Position numbers and translations under genes: made by a program. Shown here one piece after another: positions 1 through 8,209 of a stretch of DNA of 64,000 nt. Source of the DNA: Acetobacter malorum (GTDB lineage Bacteria; Pseudomonadota; Alphaproteobacteria; Acetobacterales; Acetobacteraceae); NCBI RefSeq assembly GCF_001580615.1, contig NZ_LHZC01000054.1, forward strand, positions 124,001 through 188,000. The letters are read 5' to 3'. The notes under the pieces were generated by a model. It did no database searches. It was not told where the DNA came from and saw nothing but the letters and a program-made list of their open reading frames with translations. Numbering within the stretch: position 1 is the first letter of the stretch; every line of letters begins with the position of its first letter.

Positions 1-93
1 TGCCAGCACGGGCATCATGGCAGCCCCTGCCAACAGTTTTCTGCGCGCTACAGACGGACGACCAAAAAAACCGGAACGTGTTTTGTTACTCAT
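1..93 (-). CDS. Partial: N-terminus of probable outer-membrane assembly protein BamB-like
   Basis: Only the first 31 codons lie in the window; the gene runs off the left edge. The start ATG (complement of 91-93) sits 6 bases after the stop of the upstream YfgM-like gene, so the two are probably co-transcribed. The visible peptide begins MSNKTRSGFFGRPSVARRKL and continues into a short hydrophobic Ala/Met/Leu stretch, which looks like an export signal. In many proteobacteria the gene after a YfgM-like TPR protein is bamB, a PQQ-type beta-propeller lipoprotein of the BAM complex, followed by der. The BamB assignment rests on gene order only. Confidence 0.4.
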   Translation of the reverse strand, partial: MSNKTRSGFFGRPSVARRKLLAGAAMMPVLA

Positions 94-99
94 GGTGCC

Positions 100-792
100 T
101 TACCCTGCCGACGGATCAAGAGCCTGGGACAGCGCCTGAGCCCTGTTCCGCACGCCCGAAGGAACGTCCTGCGCCGCGGCGAGCACGGCAAATTTCTTGC
201 GGGCGTCATCCAGATGCCCTTCACGAATATCCAGCGTCGCCAGAGCTTCTGTCGCCAGACCATTCCATGCCTTACCGCTCCCGGTCAGCAGGGAAAGGCG
301 GGACCGCAGCGTTGCCGGGTCTCCCGCATCAAGCTGCTTCTGGCACCACAGGAGAGTCGCTAACTCCCGCAGAACCGGGTCAGCACTCTGGTCCGTCTGC
401 ACGGCATCCCATGCGGCGAGCGCTGCTTTCACATCACCATGCGCAGCCTGCACGCCGCCTTCCTGCAAGCGTGCGAGCGTTGCAACGCCTTTCGGTCCGG
501 TAGCCACAAGCTTCTGCAGGGCAGCCAGCCCGGTCTGGGCGGTTTCCCCCAGCGGGGTTGGTGTTGCGGGAGCAGGCGGAAGGTGATCTGTCTCACGCAG
601 GGCCGTCAGATAAGACCCGGTTGCCGCAAGAGAGGCAGACTTCAGGCTGGACAGGTGCCAGGACCACGCGCCTGCCCCAATTACGACGGCGGCAATAACC
701 CCCAGTCCCAATCCGGCATAACGGCGAGCAGTCTGACGCAGGCGTTCAGCCTTCAATTCGTCATCAACTTCCTTGAAAACATCTTCTGCCAC
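100..792 (-). CDS. YfgM-like tetratricopeptide membrane protein
   Basis: A 230-aa protein that starts at GTG with a charged N-terminus (MAEDVFKEVDDELKAERLRQ), followed by one transmembrane helix at about residues 27-45 and a helical periplasmic domain rich in Ala and Leu. This matches the YfgM / DUF2133-type TPR_21 family: an inner-membrane anchored ancillary protein near SecYEG and the BAM assembly path. Its length is typical of the family. The gene following it on the same strand is a probable bamB, as expected. Function in this organism is inferred from family and context; no catalytic residues are expected. Confidence 0.75.
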   Translation of the reverse strand: MAEDVFKEVDDELKAERLRQTARRYAGLGLGVIAAVVIGAGAWSWHLSSLKSASLAATGSYLTALRETDHLPPAPATPTPLGETAQTGLAALQKLVATGPKGVATLARLQEGGVQAAHGDVKAALAAWDAVQTDQSADPVLRELATLLWCQKQLDAGDPATLRSRLSLLTGSGKAWNGLATEALATLDIREGHLDDARKKFAVLAAAQDVPSGVRNRAQALSQALDPSAG

Positions 793-915
793 GTCTGGCT
801 GGTCCCGTTCTGACTATGATGCGTGTGTAATCGGCACTTCTGCCCTATGCACACACATCATACAAGTCACCTGCGAGAAAGACACCCCTTATCATACGCG
901 CTAGAAGGGAGTGCT

Positions 916-1308
916 TTAGTGCGCTCCACCGCCGAATTTTGCGCTGGCCGCTTTCAGGGAAGCCGTCAGATGCACAAAATTCCCGGCAATCCGCTTCTGC
1001 ACCACAGCGCTGCCTTCATGAATATGCGCGATTTTTTCACGCGCTTCATTACTGATGGCCGTCTCTTCCTTATTGGCCGTGCGCGCCACGCAGGTATTGT
1101 AAGCCCGGGCGGCTTTTTCATACGCCGTCACCTTGTCCACGCTGGCATTGTAATGCTCAACGGATGACACATCGACAGACGGTGCCGTGGGTTCCGCCCC
1201 ACATGCGGGCGCGCCCCATGCGCCGGTTGCTGCCTGAGCGGCCCCGGAGTCTGCCATGGCAGCGCCAGCCAGCAGACCACCCAAAACCAGAAAAAAACCT
1301 TTCCTCAT
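916..1308 (-). CDS. Small secreted protein, unknown function
   Basis: A 130-aa protein beginning at ATG 1308; a TTG six bases upstream is a possible alternative. It has a classic Sec signal peptide (Lys-Arg n-region, Leu/Gly/Ala core, probable cleavage after AAQA near residue 27). The mature part is helical, has two cysteines (ACGAEP and YNTCVAR) that could form one disulfide, and ends in a Gly-rich tail. I do not recognise the family. It is probably a periplasmic or secreted protein. It lies divergent from the glycosyltransferase run that starts at 1511, with about 200 bases of shared upstream sequence that should hold both promoters. Confidence 0.6.
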   Translation of the reverse strand: MRKGFFLVLGGLLAGAAMADSGAAQAATGAWGAPACGAEPTAPSVDVSSVEHYNASVDKVTAYEKAARAYNTCVARTANKEETAISNEAREKIAHIHEGSAVVQKRIAGNFVHLTASLKAASAKFGGGAH

Positions 1309-1510
1309 TCCCAATTTCCCTGTCCTGCACGACGTGTCCTGCCCGAACCTTCGGGCGGATGTCGGAATGCCTGCGGTTCATGACACAGGCCGTGCAAATG
1401 TCCATCCCCAGCCTGTGTGCGCCTGCTTGTGGGCCAGAATACGGCAGAGCGCAGGCTATCTCCTTCTGACACTTGGAAAAACAGGACGAGGCCCGTATAG
1501 AATCCCTCCA

Positions 1511-2419
1511 ATGCGCATTCTCTTCATCACGGCCACACGCCTTGGCGATGCCGTGCTCTCGACCGGCCTTCTGGCCCACCTCATCCGTACTTATCCGAAT
1601 GCGCGCTTCACCATTGCCTGCGGGCCAGTGGCGGCCGGATTATTTCAGAACCTGCCCGGACTCGAACGCGTGATCGTCATGACCAAACGCACGCATGACC
1701 GGCACTGGCTGGATCTGTGGAAAGCCTGCGTCGGGCAGAAGTGGGATCTGGCGATTGATCTGCGCGGCTCGGCCACCACATTTTTCCTGCGCACCCGCAA
1801 ACGGCTGATTATGCGCGGGGGCCGACGCCCCGGCCTGCGGCTGAGCCATCTTGGCCAGCTTCTCCGCCTCTCCCCGCCCCCGATGCCCACCGTTTGGCTC
1901 TCTGAGGCAGACAAGACGCTCGCCAGCCAGGTCATTCCCTCGGATGCCGGGCCGATCATCGCCCTTGGCCCCACGGCCAACTGGACCGGAAAAATCTGGC
2001 CCACAGACCGCTACCTGCCGCTTTGGGCTGAACTGTCTCGCCAGTTCCCCACGGCGCGCCCGGCCATTTTTTACGGCCCCGGAGAGCAGGAACGCGCCCT
2101 CGCTTTACCCGTGCTGCAAGCTTTGCCAAACGCCATTGATGCCGGAGGCCGCTTCTCTCTGACGCAGGTTGCTGCCATGCTGGCCCGGTGCAGTCTGTTT
2201 ATCGGGAACGATTCCGGCCTCATGCATCTGGCCGCCGCTGCGGGCACGCCGACTCTTGGGCTATTTGGCCCCTCTCGTGCCTCGGAATATGCCCCCTCCG
2301 GTCGCTGTGCCACATGGGTCGCGGCCCCCGGTCCGGAGGGGGAAGCACCTATTGCCGGACTATCTCTGGCTGTTGTTGTTCAGGCCGCGTCCACCCTGCT
2401 GGCGGAGACCCAATCATGA
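1511..2419 (+). CDS. Glycosyltransferase family 9 (heptosyltransferase-like)
   Basis: A 302-aa protein of the ADP-heptose:LPS heptosyltransferase type. The start ATG at 1511 gives the usual N-terminus MRILFITATRLGDAVLST. Further signatures are GPTANWTGKIWP near residue 158 and the nucleotide-sugar site GNDSGLMHLAAAAGTPTLGL near residue 235, followed by FGPS. It probably adds a heptose or another sugar to a lipopolysaccharide core on the cytoplasmic face of the inner membrane. Its stop overlaps the start of the next glycosyltransferase (ATGA), so the two are translationally coupled. The exact donor and acceptor cannot be read from sequence. Confidence 0.85.
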   Translation: MRILFITATRLGDAVLSTGLLAHLIRTYPNARFTIACGPVAAGLFQNLPGLERVIVMTKRTHDRHWLDLWKACVGQKWDLAIDLRGSATTFFLRTRKRLIMRGGRRPGLRLSHLGQLLRLSPPPMPTVWLSEADKTLASQVIPSDAGPIIALGPTANWTGKIWPTDRYLPLWAELSRQFPTARPAIFYGPGEQERALALPVLQALPNAIDAGGRFSLTQVAAMLARCSLFIGNDSGLMHLAAAAGTPTLGLFGPSRASEYAPSGRCATWVAAPGPEGEAPIAGLSLAVVVQAASTLLAETQS

Positions 2420-3468
2420 CTGCGCATTCCCCCTCCGCCGCCCCACTTCGCGTTGCGCACGTCATGGCTGGCGCACCCACTGGCGGCGCGGAATTGTTTT
2501 TTGAGCGGCTTTGCATCGCCCAAGCCGCGTCCGGCCTTTCCGTTCTGCCCGTTATCCGGAGAGACGCTGCGCGCGCCGCCCGGCTTCAGGCTGGCGGCGT
2601 CAAACCCTGTGAACTCAAATTTGGCGGCCTGACAGACTGGCGCACACGCCCGCAGCTCCGCACACAGCTCAAACAGTTTGCCCCGCGCGTCACCGTCGCG
2701 TGGATGAACCGCGCTGCCCGCTTCACGCCGCAAGGCGACTGGATTCTGGCGGGCCGCCTTGGCGGGTTTTATGACCTCTCCTATTACCGCCGCTGCTCAC
2801 ACCTTATCGGCAACACGCACGGGCTTGTGCGCTGGATGCGGGAACAGGGCTGGCCGCAGGACCGTGTGCATTACCTCCCCAATTTTGCGACGGAACTGGC
2901 CCATACCGCGCCGGTCCGGCCTGCAGGCCTGCCCCCCGGCGCGCCCTTCCTGCTGGCATTAGGCCGCCTGCACACCAACAAGGCGTTTGATGTGCTCATC
3001 CGCGCAATGGCGCATTTGCCGGGCGTCTGGCTCGTCATTGCGGGTGAAGGGCCGGAACGCGCCGCGCTGGAAGACCTTGCCCGTAAGGAAGGTGTGGCAG
3101 ACCGCGTGCTGATGCCCGGCTGGGCCACGCAACCGGGCGGCCTGATTCGCGCCTGCACAGCACTCGTCTGCCCCTCCCGTCATGAACCGCTGGGCAATGT
3201 GGTGATTGAAGGTTTCTCGGCCCAAAAGCCGGTGGTCGCAGCGGCGTCTCAGGGGCCGACGGAACTGATTCGCTCCGGAGAAAACGGCCTGCTGGCCCCT
3301 GTGGAAGATGACCGCACCCTCGCCCGCCAGCTTGCCGCCGTGCTGGAAGATCCGGTGCGGGCCAGCAAACTCGCAGCCGCAGGCCGGGCGGATTATGAGC
3401 AGACGTTTGCAACCGCACCTGTGCTGAAAGCGTGGTCAGACTTTCTCTCTACCGTGGAGAACGCCTGA
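2416..3468 (+). CDS. Glycosyltransferase family 4
   Basis: A 350-aa GT-B glycosyltransferase. The ATG at 2416 overlaps the stop of the preceding GT9 gene by four bases. The N-terminus carries VAHVMAGAPTGGAELFFERL, the usual GT4 acceptor-side Gly-rich loop. The C-terminal half shows LGRLHTNKAFDVLIRAM and IAGEGPERAALEDLA, then PSRHEPLGNVVIEGFSAQKP, which includes the family's E-x7-E sugar-nucleotide region. Expected role: transfer of a sugar in lipopolysaccharide core or related glycan assembly. It is coupled by a one-base overlap (TGATG) to the following asparagine-synthase-like gene, which suggests that gene acts on the same glycan. Confidence 0.87.
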   Translation: MTAHSPSAAPLRVAHVMAGAPTGGAELFFERLCIAQAASGLSVLPVIRRDAARAARLQAGGVKPCELKFGGLTDWRTRPQLRTQLKQFAPRVTVAWMNRAARFTPQGDWILAGRLGGFYDLSYYRRCSHLIGNTHGLVRWMREQGWPQDRVHYLPNFATELAHTAPVRPAGLPPGAPFLLALGRLHTNKAFDVLIRAMAHLPGVWLVIAGEGPERAALEDLARKEGVADRVLMPGWATQPGGLIRACTALVCPSRHEPLGNVVIEGFSAQKPVVAAASQGPTELIRSGENGLLAPVEDDRTLARQLAAVLEDPVRASKLAAAGRADYEQTFATAPVLKAWSDFLSTVENA

Positions 3469-5240
3469 TGTGCGGCATTGGCGGTCTGGTTTACACACGC
3501 GGCACACAGCCCTGCGGGCAGGATGTGCTGGACCGCATGGCCGCCGCCTTGCAGCATCGCGGCCCGGATGGCGCGCATTTTGCCCGCTTTCCGCACGCTG
3601 ATCTGATCCATACCCGCCTGTCCATTATTGATATTGCGGGGGGAGACCAGCCGCTCTCGGCTGGCTCCGGCACGCTGATCGCCAATGGCGAGATTTATAA
3701 TGATCCGGACATTCGTGCTCAGATTGGCCCTGAACACTTTACGACCGGCAGTGATTGCGAATCCCCCCTCCGGTTGTGGGAGCGCCACGGCGCGGACTTC
3801 CCCCGCCACCTGCGCGGTATGTATGCCATTGCGTTGTATGACAGCGCACAGGATGAGCTGCTGCTCTCCCGTGACCCGTTTGGCATAAAGCCGCTCTATT
3901 TCACGGAGTTTGACGGCGGCGTCGCCTTTGCATCGGAACCCGCCGTGCTGCTGGCAGCCAACCTTGCGCCCCGCACAGCTTCGCCCATAGCGCGGGATGA
4001 ACTGCTGCAACTTCAGTTCACCACCGGGCGGGAGAGCATTTTCAAAGGCATTTCCCGCGTGCTGCCCGGTGAGACCGTGCGCATTGTGCAGGGCCGTATT
4101 CTGGACCGCCAGCGCCTGTCGCCCCTGCCCTCTCCACCCAAAACCCAGCCGCCCCTGACAGAAGAAACCGCGCTGGCGCAACTGGATGAGGCGCTGATGA
4201 ACAGCGTGCAGGCGCATGAACGCGCTGACGTGCCGTTCGGCCTGTTTCTGTCTGGCGGCATCGACAGCGCCAGCCTGCTGACGGCCATGAGCCGCCTGCC
4301 GCGTCCTGAAAAGCTACGCACCTGGACAGCTGTTTTTGATGCCCCCAACGCCGCGAATGAAGCCGAAGCCGCAGCAGCCCTCGCCCGTGGTGCACAGGCC
4401 GAGCACCAGACCGTGCGGATTACCGCCAACAAGGTCTGGCAGCACCTGCCCGCCATTGTGGCCTGCATGGATGACCCGGCAGCCGATTACGCCATTATCC
4501 CCACATGGTTTCTGGCGCAGGAGGCCACAAAGGATGTCCGCGTAATCCTCTCCGGTGAGGGCGGCGACGAACTTTTTGCAGGCTATGGCCGGTATCGTTC
4601 TGCCGTGCGCCCGTGGTGGCAGGGTGGCCGCCGCATGTGGCGGCACGGCATGTTTGACAGTCTCGACATCCTCCGCAACCGCCCGACCCGCTGGCGCGAT
4701 GGCATTATGGCCGCCGAAATGGCCGCACCGCACGCGCCCACCCGCCTTTCCACTGCACAGGCTGTTGATATTGCCGAATGGCTGCCCAATGATCTGTTGC
4801 TCAAGCTGGACCGCTGCCTGATGGCGCATGGGCTGGAAGGGCGCACGCCCCTGCTGGACCCAATCGTGGCGGATCTGGCATGGCGCCTGCCGGACACGCT
4901 GCGCGTGCGTGGAGACAAGGGCAAATGGTTGCTGCGCCGCTGGCTGGAGCAACATTGCCCGGCAGCCCGCCCCTTTGCCCCCAAACAGGGCTTTACGGTG
5001 CCGATTGGCGCATGGATTGCGCAAGACGGCGCGCGACTGGGCCAACTGGTTGCGCAACAGGATTGCATTCAGGAAATTGCCAAACCCGAGCGGGTACGCG
5101 CACTCTTTCAGGCTGCGGCGGCCCGTAAAACCGGTCCTGCTGCCTGGACGTTACTGTTCTATGCCTTATGGCACCGGACACATATCCGCGGGCTGGCCCC
5201 GACGGGTGACGTTTTTGAAACACTCAACCAGTCCTCTTGA
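3468..5240 (+). CDS. asnB: Asparagine synthase (glutamine-hydrolysing) / amidotransferase
   Basis: A 590-aa protein with an N-terminal class II glutamine amidotransferase domain (Cys2 nucleophile in MCGIGGLVYTRG, HRGPDG near residue 27, ANGEIYN near residue 73) and a C-terminal synthetase domain with the PP-loop SGGIDS at residues 262-267 and SGEGGDELFAGYGRY further on. The reaction would be ATP-dependent transfer of glutamine ammonia to aspartate, or, in glycan clusters, to a sugar carboxylate. The start at 3468 is fixed by the catalytic Cys2 and overlaps the previous stop by one base. Being wedged between glycosyltransferases and ygfZ leaves open a surface-glycan amidation role; the symbol is used in the family sense. 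Confidence 0.85.
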   Translation: MCGIGGLVYTRGTQPCGQDVLDRMAAALQHRGPDGAHFARFPHADLIHTRLSIIDIAGGDQPLSAGSGTLIANGEIYNDPDIRAQIGPEHFTTGSDCESPLRLWERHGADFPRHLRGMYAIALYDSAQDELLLSRDPFGIKPLYFTEFDGGVAFASEPAVLLAANLAPRTASPIARDELLQLQFTTGRESIFKGISRVLPGETVRIVQGRILDRQRLSPLPSPPKTQPPLTEETALAQLDEALMNSVQAHERADVPFGLFLSGGIDSASLLTAMSRLPRPEKLRTWTAVFDAPNAANEAEAAAALARGAQAEHQTVRITANKVWQHLPAIVACMDDPAADYAIIPTWFLAQEATKDVRVILSGEGGDELFAGYGRYRSAVRPWWQGGRRMWRHGMFDSLDILRNRPTRWRDGIMAAEMAAPHAPTRLSTAQAVDIAEWLPNDLLLKLDRCLMAHGLEGRTPLLDPIVADLAWRLPDTLRVRGDKGKWLLRRWLEQHCPAARPFAPKQGFTVPIGAWIAQDGARLGQLVAQQDCIQEIAKPERVRALFQAAAARKTGPAAWTLLFYALWHRTHIRGLAPTGDVFETLNQSS

Positions 5241-5269
5241 GGTCTGCACCATCATCGGGAGCACCTGTC

Positions 5270-6160
5270 ATGCCTACCCCTTCCCATAGTGCCCTGCTGG
5301 AAAACCGGACCGTCCTCAAACTCTCAGGCGCGGACCGCGTGAAGTTCCTGCAAGGGCTCGTGACGGCAGATGTCGCCGCCCTTGAACCCGGACAGGCCAC
5401 ATGGTCCGCCTGCCTCACCCCGCAAGGCCGCTGGCAGGCCGATTTCTTTCTGGTGGCAGACCCGGATGACACCTGCCTGCTGCTGGACTGCGCCATTGAG
5501 CAGGCCGAGGGCCTGTGCAAACAGCTGCTCCGCTTCCGCCTGCGGGCCGATGTGCAGATGGCAGCCACCGGCATGCGCGTTATGGTTGCATGGGGCGAGA
5601 TGCCAGATGCAGCGCTGATGGAAAATACCATCAGCTTTGCAGACCCGCGCCTGCCTGCCGCCGGGTGGCGTCTGCTTGATGTACCGGAAGGCACCCAGCC
5701 CACTGACACCCCGCAGGACTACAACCTGCACCGGCTGGTTCTCGGTCTGCCCGATGGCGTGCAGGATTGTGAAATCGGCCGCACGCTGGCCGCAGAAGCC
5801 AATATGGATCTGCTTGGCGGCGTCTCATGGAGCAAGGGCTGCTTTATGGGGCAGGAAGTCACGGCCCGGATGCATTACCGCACTCTGGTCAAACGCCGGA
5901 TGGTGCCCGTTGCCTGCACCGGCCCGCTCCCCGCCCCCGGCACTCCCGTTCTGGCGGACGGGGCAGAGGTTGGCACACTCTGTTCCTCACAGGATCATGT
6001 CGGCCTTGCCTTGCTCAAAACCAGCGCAGCGACGGCACAAACACTCGACTGCGGCGGCCATCATGTTGTGCCCCGCCCACCCGTCTGGCTGACCGCGGCC
6101 CTTACGCCGCCTCAGCCCCCCTCTTCCACACCCAACCCGGACTCATCTGCATCCTCATGA
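5270..6160 (+). CDS. ygfZ: Folate-binding protein YgfZ (Fe-S cluster assembly/repair)
   Basis: A 296-aa protein related to the T-protein of glycine cleavage (GcvT fold). The family signature K-G-C-[FY]-x-G-Q-E is present as SKGCFMGQEVTARMHYR near residue 190, and the N-terminal domain begins with the typical LSGADRVKFLQGLVTADV. YgfZ binds tetrahydrofolate and helps maintain certain Fe-S enzymes such as MiaB. The ATG at 5270 follows GGGAGCACCTGTC, a usable ribosome binding site; a longer frame begins inside the previous gene and is less likely. Its stop overlaps the hisI start (ATGA). Confidence 0.88.
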   Translation: MPTPSHSALLENRTVLKLSGADRVKFLQGLVTADVAALEPGQATWSACLTPQGRWQADFFLVADPDDTCLLLDCAIEQAEGLCKQLLRFRLRADVQMAATGMRVMVAWGEMPDAALMENTISFADPRLPAAGWRLLDVPEGTQPTDTPQDYNLHRLVLGLPDGVQDCEIGRTLAAEANMDLLGGVSWSKGCFMGQEVTARMHYRTLVKRRMVPVACTGPLPAPGTPVLADGAEVGTLCSSQDHVGLALLKTSAATAQTLDCGGHHVVPRPPVWLTAALTPPQPPSSTPNPDSSASS

Positions 6161-6576
6161 CCTATCAGGCTCCAACCCCCGCCGCCCTCTCCAGCATGCT
6201 GGACGTCCTCAAATTTGACGCCTCCGGCCTGATTGCCGCCATTGCCCAGCAGCATGACACGGGCGAAGTCCTGATGATTGCGTGGATGACGCGCGAGGCC
6301 CTGCAGGAAACGCTGGAGACCGGTCGGGTTTGCTACTTTTCCCGCAGTCGCCAGAAGCTGTGGCGCAAAGGCGAAACCTCCGGCCAAATTCAGCATCTGA
6401 TTGAAGCGCGTCTGGATTGTGACGCCGATGCCGTGCTGCTGCTGGTCAACCAGATTGGCGTAGCCTGCCACACGGGCCGCCGCAGCTGCTTCTATCGCGC
6501 CTTCGGCCCGGAAGGGCTGGTGGAACTGACCAAACCAGAAATCGACCCGAACGCTTTATATGGCAAAAAGGCCTGA
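6157..6576 (+). CDS. hisI: Phosphoribosyl-AMP cyclohydrolase
   Basis: A 139-aa single-domain HisI, the third step of histidine biosynthesis (opening of the adenine ring of PR-AMP). Family motifs are VLMIAWMTREALQETLETG, YFSRSRQKLWRKGETSGQ and the metal-binding DCDADAVLLLVNQIGVACHT followed by GRRSCF. The cysteines at CDAD, CHT and SCF are the Zn ligands known from the family. The start overlaps the ygfZ stop, so this small enzyme is the last gene of the run that begins at 1511. There are no other his genes nearby. Confidence 0.93.
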   Translation: MTYQAPTPAALSSMLDVLKFDASGLIAAIAQQHDTGEVLMIAWMTREALQETLETGRVCYFSRSRQKLWRKGETSGQIQHLIEARLDCDADAVLLLVNQIGVACHTGRRSCFYRAFGPEGLVELTKPEIDPNALYGKKA

Positions 6577-6586
6577 ACAGGCGTTC

Positions 6587-6624
6587 TTGTGGGGAGATCT
6601 TCCCAAGCTCCCCACAAAGAATAC
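6587..6624 (+). terminator. Terminator-like hairpin after hisI
   Basis: Perfect 10-bp inverted repeat TTGTGGGGAG (6587-6596) and CTCCCCACAA (6608-6617) with an 11-base spacer, 10 bases after the hisI stop. The run of T that follows is short and interrupted. It marks the right border of the host-like high-GC sequence; everything to about 9850 is AT-rich. Confidence 0.6.
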
Positions 6625-6773
6625 ATCTTTTTACAAAATAACGGAATTACCAATGATTTTTATTATAATTGAAAATATATTAATTTAATAAATAAACTAC
6701 ACCTGCCGCGTTACTTAATGTTTCTTATTTTAAAAAATATCTCCATATGTTATCAAAAATAACAATTTAATGT

Positions 6774-7013
6774 TCATTCTTGTTTTGCACGGACTACAAC
6801 AGTTGAAATTCCTTTCACTGTGGCATATTTTTTACTCCGCTCAATAGCCTCGTCCATAACCCAATCAAAAGGCCCGGAACCACCAAAATCTTTTCCATTG
6901 CTATCGTAGAAATATCCTTTTTCCACGCCTTTTTCGTTTTTATGAATTACCACAACAACATGGTGGTCCAGTGGAAAATTTTCATTAGGGCCAAGATAAA
7001 TAATATTTGTCAT
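6774..7013 (-). CDS. Small protein of unknown function in the HigBA/Beta island
   Basis: A 79-aa ORF starting at ATG, 35 bases downstream of the Beta-protein gene and on the same strand. The sequence is soluble, with alternating beta-like segments (HHVVVVIHKN, KGYFYDSNGKDFGG) and a helical DWVMDEAIERSKKYA. No domain is recognised. Base composition is AT-rich like the rest of the island. It may be the last gene of the toxin-antitoxin operon or an independent passenger; the pattern of conserved aromatic and charged residues looks like a real protein rather than a shadow ORF. Confidence 0.5.
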   Translation of the reverse strand: MTNIIYLGPNENFPLDHHVVVVIHKNEKGVEKGYFYDSNGKDFGGSGPFDWVMDEAIERSKKYATVKGISTVVVRAKQE

Positions 7014-7048
7014 TTTTTGAGATACCTTTAGTCACTACAGAAAAAACA

Positions 7049-8209
7049 TTAAAGGGTTTTAACCAATTCACGCACCTTAATCTTACGCTCAAACTCTTCG
7101 ATTTCCTGAATGACAAAAGTTAGATGATGATTAGTATCGAATCCAATCCAAGTCCCAGCATTTCCTGTTTTTGTTCTCCCTTTAATTTTTTCTCGCTTTC
7201 CACAGGATGCGATATTCTTATCTCCCCAGCTAAAATTCTCTCCCAAGAAGTATTCTGACCCAAGAAGATTTTCCGAAAGATCATGCATCTGGATGAATGT
7301 TCCGCCGTCTATCTGAACTGAATGACCCCGTACAATAAAAAAATGTAATTCCGTAGTATATCGAATTTTTCCATTCGTATGCCTACTTGGATGCTCCGTT
7401 GACGTCGGGCCACGCACTCCATAATCTCCGCTTTTAATAATATCAGCGGGAAATTCGGACCGCAGCATTTGGTAAACTAGCATTTCTTTGCGAAGAACTG
7501 AGCCTGTCGTATCTTTTTGGGTCACAGCTTTGTCAATCGAAGATGGCAAAGAGCAACCACAAACTGCGTAATATTTAAAACAAAAACCCGCAAGAAGCCG
7601 TATTACACGGCAAGATTTTTCAAAAATATCTGAAACGGAAGTTGTAGCAACTGAGAGATCAGCAAAATCTAAAAGAACATGGCATTCGCGCGGATCTATA
7701 TTCAGTTCGTCAAGGATATTTTGAATATTATCCAGAAAAAAATCTGGTTCAGCTGAATCTTCATGTATCGCAGTGCCGTCCAAACGTAAGCACCAACCAT
7801 ATATATGAGATTCTGGAATAGTTTTTAAAGCAAGTTTATATTCAATACTTTCTAATCGGTCATAACCGATCACAGGAATGACCAAATTTCCCATTTTTGC
7901 CAAGCACGAAACCATATAAGGAATTACATGCTCGCCACTTTCAACTCGCGCATCATGAGGCCACTTGAAACCATCTATCATTACAGGCTTCTTAGGCCAA
8001 CTCTTGCATACACCAGTAATTTTCCGATCTAAATAAGTCATGATGGGAGTTTCACTCTCCTTCATATACTTGCAATCAACGGACCTTTCTGAGGGAGGGT
8101 CAACCTCAAAAAGAATATTTAATTTCTCAGAAATATTTTCATCTAAATGCTGAATGGCCTTAAGTTCGTTTTCATTAGCTTTAAGTATAGAAACGTGAGC
8201 ACCTGACAT
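7049..8209 (-). CDS. Beta family protein (T4 Beta-protein-like)
   Basis: A 386-aa protein. The N-terminus (VSILKANENELKAIQHLDE, then ILFEVDPP) matches what I know of the Beta_protein family (PF14350), named after a T4 phage protein and found scattered in bacterial accessory islands. The pattern continues with a conserved DGFKWP and LLDFADLS segment typical of the family. Biochemical function is unknown. It overlaps the stop of the HigA-ImmA/IrrE gene by one base (TAATG), so it is translated from the same message. Codon use is AT-rich and unlike the flanking chromosome, indicating transfer. I place it functionally with the toxin-antitoxin pair by context only. Confidence 0.72.
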   Translation of the reverse strand: MSGAHVSILKANENELKAIQHLDENISEKLNILFEVDPPSERSVDCKYMKESETPIMTYLDRKITGVCKSWPKKPVMIDGFKWPHDARVESGEHVIPYMVSCLAKMGNLVIPVIGYDRLESIEYKLALKTIPESHIYGWCLRLDGTAIHEDSAEPDFFLDNIQNILDELNIDPRECHVLLDFADLSVATTSVSDIFEKSCRVIRLLAGFCFKYYAVCGCSLPSSIDKAVTQKDTTGSVLRKEMLVYQMLRSEFPADIIKSGDYGVRGPTSTEHPSRHTNGKIRYTTELHFFIVRGHSVQIDGGTFIQMHDLSENLLGSEYFLGENFSWGDKNIASCGKREKIKGRTKTGNAGTWIGFDTNHHLTFVIQEIEEFERKIKVRELVKTL

